38,015 bases of DNA from an uncultured Succinivibrionaceae bacterium. Its GTDB lineage: Bacteria > Pseudomonadota > Gammaproteobacteria > Enterobacterales > Succinivibrionaceae. The notes under the pieces are model-generated. The model worked only from the letters and a program-made list of their open reading frames with translations, was not told the origin of the DNA and searched no databases. Made by a program: the position numbers and the translations under genes. Every line of letters begins with the position of its first letter. The first letter of the stretch is position 1. The stretch spans positions 1 through 38,015 of the forward strand of contig CALXNU010000015.1 in the NCBI GenBank assembly GCA_944389835.1. The letters run 5' to 3'. Below are positions 1 through 7,220 of this stretch, one piece after another.

Positions 1-70
1 CAGAAGTGAAATGTAGTAACGCCGATGGTAGTGCAACGAACGATTGTGCGAGAGTAGGTCACCGCCAGGC
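1..70 (+). rRNA. rrf: 5S ribosomal RNA, 3' end (partial)
   Basis: The first 70 bases match the 3' half of gammaproteobacterial 5S rRNA: the segments GCCGATGGTAGTG, GCGAGAGTAGG and the terminal CGCCAGGC are all recognisable and in order. The 5' half lies outside the window. Two terminator-like hairpins follow, so this is the distal end of an rRNA operon read on the plus strand. The exact 3' end (about 69-72) cannot be fixed because the pairing 5' strand is missing. Confidence 0.93.
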
Positions 71-80
71 CCCAATTATG

Positions 81-115
81 ACCCACAGCTATTTTTAGTT
101 GTGGGTTTTTCTTTT
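81..115 (+). terminator. Intrinsic terminator of the rRNA operon
   Basis: The arms ACCCACAGCT and AGTTGTGGGT pair (one G-T or A-C type mismatch near the loop) around a short T-rich loop and are followed by TTTTTCTTTT. It lies about ten bases after the 5S end, as expected for an rrn terminator. Confidence 0.9.
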
Positions 116-144
116 CAATTTTCTAACTCCTTAAATTTTCAAAA

Positions 145-177
145 CTACCGGCAAATTTGCCGGTAGGTTCTTTTTTT
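145..177. terminator. Bidirectional terminator between rRNA operon and brx-like genes
   Basis: Positions 145-166 are a perfect 22-base palindrome (arms CTACCGGC and GCCGGTAG around AAATTT). On the plus strand it is followed by GTTCTTTTTTT. On the minus strand it is followed by TTTTGAAAATTT and sits ten bases after the stop codon of the helicase gene. It can therefore back up rRNA termination and also end the convergent two-gene transcript. Confidence 0.85.
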
Positions 178-2401
178 ACTTTAACTCTTTGATGATCGAT
201 TTAAGAAATTTTAACGCACCTTCAATATCGCACTGATCGTGAAGGTAATTAATTTCCTTTACTTCATTATCTAAGTAGGCGGTAAATTTTTCTAATTCAA
301 TATTTCGATAATTAGAAAGCAGATCATGTGGACTGTAATCTTTAGCCTTATTTAAAATCGCTACAATGGCAATTCCTAAAGACTCTTTTGAAATATACTC
401 GATCTCAAGATGGCTTTCGATGATTTCTGCTCTAATATGCTCAGTGTGAAATAAAAGTCTTAAGCTTCTTAGAATATCATTATTCGACCAAGGGAAGATG
501 GCAATTCCTTTATTAGTTTCAATGACACGCTTTTTATCAAGACCTAGATTTAAGAAGTTTTGCCTGGCATGTTGTAAATGCACTTTAGCAACTTTATTTA
601 AATAAGCTGGCAGATCATCTCTTAAGTAGATCTCATGCATTTTTTCACGAATTTTTTCATGCATCGGATTTTCACAAGATATAGAAGGGAGTGGATCACA
701 ATTATGATCATAGCGCCTAACCTGGATCACTTTGCGTACATAATCTATATCTTCAATCTCCCAGCCGCGACCTGCTAAGAGAAAATAGTTCATTGAAGAG
801 ATTAAACCTGTAAAAGGTGTGGTTCCGATCGTTTTACCATTATTGACAATCCTAAATTCAGGTACTGTATTGAAGGCGGCATAAAATCCCCAATCCGAAA
901 CAACTTTTTCACCTTCAAGACCTAGGGTTAAAGAGCCGTCACCAAGTTGCATGATAATGTCTCTTTTACCTAATGATTTTAAGATCATCCCAAAAAGTTT
1001 TGGATTTATCTGATAAAAAGGTCCTGTTTTGCATAAAAGTTGATACAAGCCTTTAGCCGTCACATGCTCTAAGGAAGATATTACGGATAAGGTTTGTTGC
1101 ACTAAAGTTGAGGCATAAAGTGATTTGGTATTAGGCGGTTCATACCAGCGATTAAGCAGTAGTTCAACCATCGCCATGCTAGTAATAGTTTTTTCACAGA
1201 TTGCAGAGGATAAATTAAAATCAGAGGGCATTTCTGCTTCAAACATTCTTAAAGTAGCTTTGCCATCACGCCTTCCTGAGCGACCAATTCTTTGGCGCAA
1301 GGAGGCTACAGTAAAAGGGGCACCAATTTGACCTATGGTATTTACTTCTGAAATATCAATACCAAGCTCTAAAGTTGAAGTGCAGATGGCCGTAGTTGGA
1401 AATTGTCCTTTAATAAGTCTATCTTCAACATCTTCTCTTAGATCTTTAGCCAAAGAGCCGTGATGAGGGAAAAACTCATTTGGTACATGGCGATCTTCAG
1501 ACATTTTAGTAAGAATTGAGGCTAAAACCTCGCACTCTGATCTAGAGTTAGTAAATACCAAATTTACTTGTCCGCGCATCAGTCTGAAAATATCAGATGA
1601 CATATTAAAGGATGACTGTAAGTCTTTTTCGAGGGTTTTAAGATCTGTTTTTTCAAGATCTATTTCGTTATTTTGATTAATTTCTTGAACCTTTCGGTCA
1701 TAGCCATAAATTTTAATGGCTAAACTTGAGGCTTCATCATTGTCAGGTTCAATATGGAGTACCTGACTTGGATGGTGAGGTCTGACTTTCGCTGCCACAT
1801 CTTTAAAATTTGAAAAAGTAGCTGATAGGGCAATGCGTACAATAGTGTGACCTATCAAATTTTCGATGCGGTGGATTTGCGACATTAATTGAGCGCCACG
1901 CTCCCCTGAAATAAAAGCGTGAAACTCATCAATAATCACGTAATCAAGAGCTGCAAAGGCACGAGTGGCAAATTTAGTATGATTGATTAAAATCGATTCT
2001 AGTGATTCTGGAGTTACTAAAATAACCCCTTTAGGATCAGTGAATTGTTGATTTTTTTTATAGTGAGAAATATCACCATGCCAAGGTGTAATTGCAAGCT
2101 CAAGACCATTACACATATCAAGTAAGCGACGGTATTGATCGTTAATTAAAGCCTTAAGAGGGCTTATGTAAAGAATACGAATTCCATCCTTTTTATTATT
2201 TAGGATATAGCTTAAAGCAGGTAAAAAAGCCGCCTCGGTTTTACCTGAGGCAGTCGCTGCTGAAATTACACAATCTAATTTGTGCTCAAGGATTGGAACA
2301 ATTGATTTTTTTTGAATGGAATTTAAATCATGCCACCCTTTGCGCACTACAAAGCGTTGCATGGATTGATGTAAGAGATAAAAGGGATTGTCTTGATTCA
2401 T
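176..2401 (-). CDS. Lhr-like superfamily 2 DEAD/DEAH-box helicase, BrxHI-like
   Basis: The 741-residue protein has a full set of superfamily 2 helicase motifs: Gln at residue 30, Walker A ATASGKT (49-55), SPLKAL (80-85), TPES (130-133), Walker B DEFH (158-161), SAT (193-195), VFTNSRSE (282-289), TSTLELGIDI (341-350) and the arginine-finger motif QRIGRSGRR (370-378). Spacing and the roughly 350-residue C-terminal extension resemble Lhr-core helicases, in particular the BrxHI type of BREX type 2 phage-defence loci. It is much shorter than full-length Lhr (about 1,500 residues) yet shows no sign of truncation. It is the second gene after a BrxD-like ATPase, 36 bases downstream on the same strand, which supports the BrxHI comparison. 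The ATG at 2401 has no good Shine-Dalgarno; the nearest G-rich run (GGGGG) lies in a hairpin arm 12 bases upstream. Its substrate is unknown; DNA unwinding or translocation is inferred from family. Confidence 0.85.
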   Translation of the reverse strand: MNQDNPFYLLHQSMQRFVVRKGWHDLNSIQKKSIVPILEHKLDCVISAATASGKTEAAFLPALSYILNNKKDGIRILYISPLKALINDQYRRLLDMCNGLELAITPWHGDISHYKKNQQFTDPKGVILVTPESLESILINHTKFATRAFAALDYVIIDEFHAFISGERGAQLMSQIHRIENLIGHTIVRIALSATFSNFKDVAAKVRPHHPSQVLHIEPDNDEASSLAIKIYGYDRKVQEINQNNEIDLEKTDLKTLEKDLQSSFNMSSDIFRLMRGQVNLVFTNSRSECEVLASILTKMSEDRHVPNEFFPHHGSLAKDLREDVEDRLIKGQFPTTAICTSTLELGIDISEVNTIGQIGAPFTVASLRQRIGRSGRRDGKATLRMFEAEMPSDFNLSSAICEKTITSMAMVELLLNRWYEPPNTKSLYASTLVQQTLSVISSLEHVTAKGLYQLLCKTGPFYQINPKLFGMILKSLGKRDIIMQLGDGSLTLGLEGEKVVSDWGFYAAFNTVPEFRIVNNGKTIGTTPFTGLISSMNYFLLAGRGWEIEDIDYVRKVIQVRRYDHNCDPLPSISCENPMHEKIREKMHEIYLRDDLPAYLNKVAKVHLQHARQNFLNLGLDKKRVIETNKGIAIFPWSNNDILRSLRLLFHTEHIRAEIIESHLEIEYISKESLGIAIVAILNKAKDYSPHDLLSNYRNIELEKFTAYLDNEVKEINYLHDQCDIEGALKFLKSIIKELK

Positions 2402-2411
2402 AGGTACAAAT

Positions 2412-2431
2412 TACCCCCAAAAGTGGGGGTA
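2412..2431 (-). promoter_or_regulatory. Intercistronic hairpin upstream of the helicase start
   Basis: A perfect 8-base-pair stem (TACCCCCA / TGGGGGTA) with a 4-base loop lies between the ATPase stop codon and the helicase ATG. No T-run follows it on the minus strand, so it does not look like a terminator. One arm contains the only G-rich stretch near the helicase start, so it may limit translation of the second gene or act as a 3' stability element. The structure is visible; the role is inferred. Confidence 0.6.
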
Positions 2432-2437
2432 GTTTAT

Positions 2438-3760
2438 TTATAAAGTGAAAGTAGTTAACTCATCGTCATCGTCGTCATCTTCATTTTGATTATTATCATT
2501 AACGGTGACTAATGAGGTGTCCTTTTCATCAGCAATACTGATGTTTTGAATTAAGCTTTGCCATTTAAGTTCTGGGTTTTGCTCTAAGATAGAAAGCAGA
2601 TCTGTGAAAGCTTTAATGGTATTTCTTGGGGTTTTAAAGTAAGCCTCGCCAATATTTTGCGAACAATGTTGTAAGAAGGCTGAGATCCCTTCATCGCTGA
2701 TGAGCTCTTTTTCTTTATCGCCGTTAGAAAAAACGGTACGAATATTTACAAGCAGTACAAAAAGCTCTTCAGGTGAGAGATTTTCAAGTGGTAATAAAGG
2801 ACCATCATAATCAATGACTTTGGCAATATCTGCAAAAGTATTGCGAGCAAGTCTTGATCTTAGGGCTTCATAGCTATAAAGACCTTTTCTTTGATCCTCA
2901 ACAAATTCAGGGGTTCCGCCCATTAAAAAGCCGATCCCTTCAGCGCTTCCTTGTAGGCAATCATTTAAAATTCTTAAAATTTGCTCATAATTTGCACTGC
3001 GAGCTCTACCGGAGTGTAACTTATAAAGATTTACCATCTCATCTAAGTTCACTAAAAGACCCTTGTATCCTGCTTGACGAACAAAACGAGCCATTAATTT
3101 TAGATGATCGTAAAAGGATGCATCATCAATAATAGATCTAATGCCTAAAGCAGTTTTAGCGTCACTTTTAGTGGCATATTCGGCTCTAAGATAACGAATG
3201 GCAGCGTTTTTTAATTCTTCATTATCTTCGTTAAAACCTTTCCAATAGGCGGCAATTACTTGAGCAAAATCATAGCCTCCAACTAATTCAGAGAGGGAGT
3301 CTAGATTTCTTTTAATTACTTCTTCAACGTCAAGCTGTTCTTCATCGGCGATTCGTCTTTGTTCGGTGATAAATTTTTCGACAATCGCGACCATAGCATT
3401 ACCTTCACTATGTGCACGAGTTGAAATATTGCGAGCAAGTTCCTGATAAAGATTTCTAGCCTGTCCTGAGGTTGCATAAAGTCTTCTGTCAGGTGAGAGA
3501 TCTGCGTTCATAACTACTAAGCCTTTTTCTAAGGCGATGTAGCGAATAAGTTGTAAAAAGAAGCTCTTACCTGCACCAAATTGTCCTAAGATTAATCTAA
3601 AGGCGCTACCGCCTTCAGCAATACGGTCTAAGTCTGTAATTAATGCTTTAACTTCACGGACGCGGCCTACCTGTATGTGTTCAAGACCAATACGAGGTGT
3701 AACACCAGCGCGCAGTGATTGAATAATAGCTGCTCGTTCTCTAGGTCTTATTTTGGCCAT
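2438..3760 (-). CDS. BrxD-like P-loop ATPase (DUF2791 / BREX ATP-binding family)
   Basis: The 440-residue protein opens with a conserved basic segment (MAKIRPRERAAIIQSL) followed by Walker A GQFGAGKS (59-66), Walker B LLVNLDE (235-241), a sensor-like FLMGGTPEF (278-286) and an arginine-finger candidate ALRSRLA (299-305). This pattern matches the DUF2791 family that includes BrxD of BREX type 2. I chose the ATG at 3760 because AAGGTGAAGGA precedes it at good spacing; a TTG 33 bases upstream has no such site. The C-terminus is strikingly acidic (six Asp then Glu) before DELTTFTL. It precedes a BrxHI-like helicase on the same strand, and the two probably work together on DNA. No methyltransferase, PglZ or TerB-type gene is visible nearby, so the module is either minimal or a dispersed part of a larger system. 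The defence role is inferred from family. Confidence 0.85.
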   Translation of the reverse strand: MAKIRPRERAAIIQSLRAGVTPRIGLEHIQVGRVREVKALITDLDRIAEGGSAFRLILGQFGAGKSFFLQLIRYIALEKGLVVMNADLSPDRRLYATSGQARNLYQELARNISTRAHSEGNAMVAIVEKFITEQRRIADEEQLDVEEVIKRNLDSLSELVGGYDFAQVIAAYWKGFNEDNEELKNAAIRYLRAEYATKSDAKTALGIRSIIDDASFYDHLKLMARFVRQAGYKGLLVNLDEMVNLYKLHSGRARSANYEQILRILNDCLQGSAEGIGFLMGGTPEFVEDQRKGLYSYEALRSRLARNTFADIAKVIDYDGPLLPLENLSPEELFVLLVNIRTVFSNGDKEKELISDEGISAFLQHCSQNIGEAYFKTPRNTIKAFTDLLSILEQNPELKWQSLIQNISIADEKDTSLVTVNDNNQNEDDDDDDELTTFTL

Positions 3761-3796
3761 AAAAGTTCCTTCACCTTTGAAAAAATTAAACAAACT

Positions 3797-3828
3797 ATTA
3801 TAGAACGCATAATTATTCTTTTAGTCAA
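3797..3828 (-). promoter_or_regulatory. Putative promoter of the brxD-brxHI-like pair
   Basis: On the minus strand a perfect -10 TATAAT (3802 to 3797) lies 36 bases upstream of the ATPase start. The best -35 match is TTGACT at 3828-3823, but the spacing is 20 bases, longer than the optimal 17. A weak -35 with a perfect -10 is typical of an activator-dependent promoter and fits the palindrome at 3846-3861. Confidence 0.55.
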
Positions 3829-3845
3829 AAAATCTAAATAAATTT

Positions 3846-3861
3846 TGTGATATTTGACACA
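3846..3861. promoter_or_regulatory. CRP-like palindrome (TGTGA-N6-ACACA)
   Basis: TGTGATATTTGACACA matches the CRP consensus TGTGA-N6-TCACA at nine of ten conserved bases and has A/T-rich flanks. Its centre is about 62-64 bases upstream of the start point predicted from the -10 at 3797-3802, close to the classical class I position of -61.5. Alternatively the same inverted repeat, read on the minus strand and followed by ATTTAGATTTTTTG, could be a weak terminator of prmA. Both readings are inference. Confidence 0.45.
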
Positions 3862-3876
3862 AATTTTTTTAAGATT

Positions 3877-4761
3877 TTATTTTCTAGTAAAGACTAGTAA
3901 TACCCAACCCTCTTTAACTTTGCGTTTTTGTAAAGTGAAATCTTTACTATAGGCATCAATTACTTCTTGAGCTTGCTCATCTAAGATGCCAGAAAGAGCT
4001 AAATTACCACCACTTAAACATAAAGTGGCAATTTCACTTTCAAGTTCAGTAAGAGGACCTGCAAGAATATTAGCTATTACAAATTGAGTTTGTTTGTGGC
4101 ATTTAGTATGGGTACTATTAAAAAGTTCTAAGCGCTCTACAACACCATTTCTTTGCGCGTTGTCTTTTGAGGCAATAATAGCTTGTTCATCAATATCTAT
4201 ACCGTAGGCTTTTTTAGCTCCAAGCTTTAAGGCGGCGATTGCAAGAATACCTGAGCCACAACCATAATCAATAATTTCTTGATCTTTAAGATTTAAACTT
4301 GCAAGGTGCTCAAGACACAAGAATGTTGTAGGATGCGTTCCTGTACCAAAGGCAAGGCCTGGGTCGAGCATGACATTTGCGGCATTTTTATCTGGGATTT
4401 CACACCAGGAAGGACAAATCCACAGATTGTCTGCGCAACGAATTGGTTTGAAAGAATCCATCCAGGAGCGAACCCAATCTTGATCTTCAAGATCAATAAT
4501 GGCAATGGGAATGTTATCGCCTAAAATTGAACTTAAAATTTTTACGATCTGTGTGGCATCAGCATTTTTATCAAATAAACCTGTAACCTCAGTATTAGGC
4601 CATAATCTACGTTCCCCAGGTTTAGGCTCTAAGATTGGACTGTCTTCAGCATCTTGCCAGGTGACGGCTAAAGATCCAAGTTGCTCCATAATTTCAGCTA
4701 CAGTATCTGCAGCTTTGCCATCAATGCGTAAACGTATTTCAAGCCAATCTCTTTTTGACAT
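3877..4761 (-). CDS. prmA: Ribosomal protein L11 methyltransferase PrmA
   Basis: PrmA trimethylates ribosomal protein L11 using S-adenosylmethionine in the cytosol. The 294-residue length is the family norm. Residues 1-115 form the L11-binding N-terminal part, which includes the DWVRSW segment. The LDPGLAFGTGTHPTT segment (132-146) precedes the methyltransferase core with IDYGCGSGILAIAA (164-177), the acidic IDIDEQA (188-194) and the PrmA-typical catalytic motif NILAGPL (231-237). The ATG at 4761 has an SD-like AGGAG. That SD overlaps the TAG stop of the upstream membrane-protein gene, with an 8-base gap, which suggests translational coupling. In E. coli prmA follows panF; here an unrelated permease-like gene takes that place. 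Confidence 0.96.
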   Translation of the reverse strand: MSKRDWLEIRLRIDGKAADTVAEIMEQLGSLAVTWQDAEDSPILEPKPGERRLWPNTEVTGLFDKNADATQIVKILSSILGDNIPIAIIDLEDQDWVRSWMDSFKPIRCADNLWICPSWCEIPDKNAANVMLDPGLAFGTGTHPTTFLCLEHLASLNLKDQEIIDYGCGSGILAIAALKLGAKKAYGIDIDEQAIIASKDNAQRNGVVERLELFNSTHTKCHKQTQFVIANILAGPLTELESEIATLCLSGGNLALSGILDEQAQEVIDAYSKDFTLQKRKVKEGWVLLVFTRK

Positions 4762-4769
4762 GGTAGCTC

Positions 4770-6209
4770 CTAGCTTTGATTTAGGGATGGTGAGCCACTA
4801 TGGTGGACATGTGGCATAGGTCTTATCGTAAAACTCTTAGGTACGATAATTTCATGAGTTTGCTCGCCGAATTCATTTTTAATAAAGGCGGCAATTTTTA
4901 GGGCGATAATTGGGCTTTGTTCGCCAATTTCACAGTAAAGAACTTTCCTGACGCGATCATATTCAGCAGGTCTTAGGCATAAAGCATTTATATTGGCATA
5001 AATTAAAAGAGTAGGATCGACGATTTTAAATTTTAAAAGGCCAACTTCATTTTCAACTGTACTTATATTACTTATGCCACCTAAGGCTCTTAAAATAGCT
5101 AAGACGCTTAGATCAGGATTTCCTTGATCTGTTGGCACAATACCACTTATTGCATAATTATGGCGTTGTCTTTTTAAATTCGAGCTTTCTTTACTTATGA
5201 TCATTAACAAAAACATTAGTGAAAGAGGCATTAAAACGCCTGTAATTTCTAAAGTTAAAGTACTTTGTGAATAAAAGAATGGAATGGCAAGTGATAGATC
5301 TAAATCTGGAATATAAAGATTATTAATCGAAGTAATTGCTTGTACTTCTAAGGCATAGGATGATAAATAACAAATTAATGAGCAAATTAAAAGAATGGCA
5401 AAGGTTCCAGGCCAGAAAATAATTAACACAATATAGATTAAAGAGATACAAGTTCCAACTGAGGAAGTTAGAACTGCAATTAAAGACAGCATGGTTAAAA
5501 ATAAACGTTGCGCGCCACTTGTAAAGAAAGAGCGAGCCATAATAATCGTAGGTAAGGAGAAGATATTTGTAATATAGATGGCGTTGATAAAGGAGCTTAT
5601 CATGTCATTTTGATAACGCAAAAGCGCTACTTGGCCTACTATCTCTTGAAAACCTAAACTTTGTAGAAGCAAAAAGATCGGAGCGAAAATTATTGAAAGT
5701 AAAGATTGGCTGAAAGTGTCGTTAAAGGCCACTAGGACAAAAACTCTAATTTGTCTTATGACAATTAAAAGACTTATAAGAGTAATAAAGGGTAGAGCAA
5801 TAGCGATTATTTTTTCTGCTAAGAATAATTTATTTTTATGAGGACTGTTCTCGTCTTGTTTATCTTGAAACACTAATAAATATGAGAGCGCAGATAAAGC
5901 ACAAATCCCCGCATTACCTGCAAAGTTTTCTATAAGGTTTTCAATACACAATAATAGGATAAGATAAATTATGGAAACTGAGAAGACCTTAACCCAGGTC
6001 TTTTGACTTGGGATGATAAAAGCCACGGTGATAGCAAAAAGACAAGGGAAGAGTTGGCGAAAAAACTCTAAAAGATCTGCTCTTAAAGTTGGACTTAAGT
6101 TCGGCGTTAGCCTCTTATCTAAGATCCAGGTTACAATAGCTAGGAGAATTAGCGGTAATAATAAAAGTAAATTGCGCTGTTGATACTGAGGATTGTTGAG
6201 GCGTCGCAC
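4770..6209 (-). CDS. Degenerate PTS permease: EIIC-like membrane domain with EIIB-like domain lacking the phospho-cysteine
   Basis: Residues 15-340 are very hydrophobic, with about ten membrane segments, and resemble the EIIC domain of glucose/N-acetylglucosamine PTS permeases. Residues 367-445 look like an EIIB domain: LAILRALGGISNISTVENEV aligns with the family pattern xILxALGGxxNIxxVxxCxT. The cysteine that carries the phosphate is replaced by Glu388, and the following Thr-Arg-Leu-Arg becomes Gly-Leu-Leu-Lys. The EIIC signature Ile-Thr-Glu-Pro near residues 250-256 is also not kept (SSVGTCIS). So it probably cannot phosphorylate sugar in the usual way. It could be a sensor, a facilitator or a decaying transporter. 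The start is a GTG at 6209 preceded by GGAG ten bases upstream. It is the first gene of an operon with prmA and is divergent from bioB across about 50 bases. Homology is judged by eye; moderate certainty. Confidence 0.7.
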   Translation of the reverse strand: MRRLNNPQYQQRNLLLLLPLILLAIVTWILDKRLTPNLSPTLRADLLEFFRQLFPCLFAITVAFIIPSQKTWVKVFSVSIIYLILLLCIENLIENFAGNAGICALSALSYLLVFQDKQDENSPHKNKLFLAEKIIAIALPFITLISLLIVIRQIRVFVLVAFNDTFSQSLLSIIFAPIFLLLQSLGFQEIVGQVALLRYQNDMISSFINAIYITNIFSLPTIIMARSFFTSGAQRLFLTMLSLIAVLTSSVGTCISLIYIVLIIFWPGTFAILLICSLICYLSSYALEVQAITSINNLYIPDLDLSLAIPFFYSQSTLTLEITGVLMPLSLMFLLMIISKESSNLKRQRHNYAISGIVPTDQGNPDLSVLAILRALGGISNISTVENEVGLLKFKIVDPTLLIYANINALCLRPAEYDRVRKVLYCEIGEQSPIIALKIAAFIKNEFGEQTHEIIVPKSFTIRPMPHVHHSGSPSLNQS

Positions 6210-6260
6210 CGGCTTAAATCTCCAAGAGTAAACCTAGTTATTTTACCATGAGATATTGTG

Positions 6261-7220
6261 ATGGATTTAAAGACAATTGAAAAGCATTTTTATCAGGATT
6301 TAACTATAGATAAAGATGAGGCTATGTACCTTCTAACATCAGCTCCTCTAGAGTTATTAGGAGAGCTTTCGCATAACGTAACTTCAAAGTTTGCTTCTTT
6401 AAATTTTGATTTATGTAGTATCTGTAATGTTAAGTCAGGGCGTTGTTCTGAGGATTGTAAATGGTGTGCGCAATCTTTATTTCATCAAAGTAACATTGAT
6501 GTTTATGATGTTTTAGCAAATGATGAGTGTTTAAAACAGGCAAAAAATCAAGAATTATATAAGGTCAAACGATTTGCCTTAGTAGCATCTGGTAAAAAGC
6601 CCACCTTGGGGCAATTTGCTCGTTATAAGGATATTTTTAAAACCTTAAAACAAAAACAAGGTATGAAACTTTGTGCTTCCCTAGGTTTAGTTGATGAGAG
6701 CATGTTAAAGCAACTAAAGGAAATTGGGGTAAGTCGGATCCATTGCAATATAGAAACAGCGCCAAGCTTTTTTAAAGAGCTTTGTTCAACTCATACTTTT
6801 GAAGACAAACTTAAGGTTATAAAAACTGCACAAAACTTGGGTCTTGAGGTATGTTCTGGAGTAATTTTAGGTATGGGGGAGAGCTTAGAGCAAAGAGTTG
6901 AGATGGCTTTTACTTTGCGCGAACTTAAAATTAACTCTATACCTTTAAATATTTTGCATCCCATTAAGGGTACGGCTTTAGGCATGAGAGAGATTTTGTC
7001 ACAAGAGGAAATCTTGCGTGCCATTGCTATGTTTCGTTTAACTTTACCTAAGGCTTATTTGCGCTTTGCCGGGGGTAGAGCACAATATACAGCCACTCTT
7101 ACGCAACAGGCTTTGTATTTTGGAGTCAATTCTTCAATTGTGGGCAATCTTTTAACTACTCAAGGCCGCGATATTTTAAATGACTTACATCTTTTTAAGG
7201 AGGCAGGTTTTGAACTTTGA
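6261..7220 (+). CDS. bioB: Biotin synthase BioB (radical SAM)
   Basis: BioB inserts sulfur into dethiobiotin, the last step of biotin synthesis, using a [4Fe-4S]/SAM centre and a [2Fe-2S] cluster. The protein (319 residues from the ATG at 6261) carries the radical SAM motif GRCSEDCKWCAQS with cysteines 62, 66 and 69, followed by the expected family blocks (ASLGLVDE, RIHCNIETA, EVCSGVILGMGE, NILHPIKGTAL, RFAGGRA). A GTG immediately upstream (6258) is an alternative start; neither has a strong Shine-Dalgarno. Its stop overlaps the start of bioA by 11 bases. No bioF, bioC or bioD is present in this window, so the pathway is split or incomplete. It may rely on imported dethiobiotin or genes elsewhere. 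Confidence 0.95.
   Translation: MDLKTIEKHFYQDLTIDKDEAMYLLTSAPLELLGELSHNVTSKFASLNFDLCSICNVKSGRCSEDCKWCAQSLFHQSNIDVYDVLANDECLKQAKNQELYKVKRFALVASGKKPTLGQFARYKDIFKTLKQKQGMKLCASLGLVDESMLKQLKEIGVSRIHCNIETAPSFFKELCSTHTFEDKLKVIKTAQNLGLEVCSGVILGMGESLEQRVEMAFTLRELKINSIPLNILHPIKGTALGMREILSQEEILRAIAMFRLTLPKAYLRFAGGRAQYTATLTQQALYFGVNSSIVGNLLTTQGRDILNDLHLFKEAGFEL

Noticed and set aside
6227..6234. AGTAAACC upstream of bioB as a BirA operator
   Set aside because: It resembles one half of the BirA site, but the matching GGTTTACA half at the right distance is missing.
7180..7209. ATG 7180 as the start of bioA
   Set aside because: It would place the excellent AAGGAGG inside the coding region and add residues not seen in BioA; TTG 7210 is better placed.
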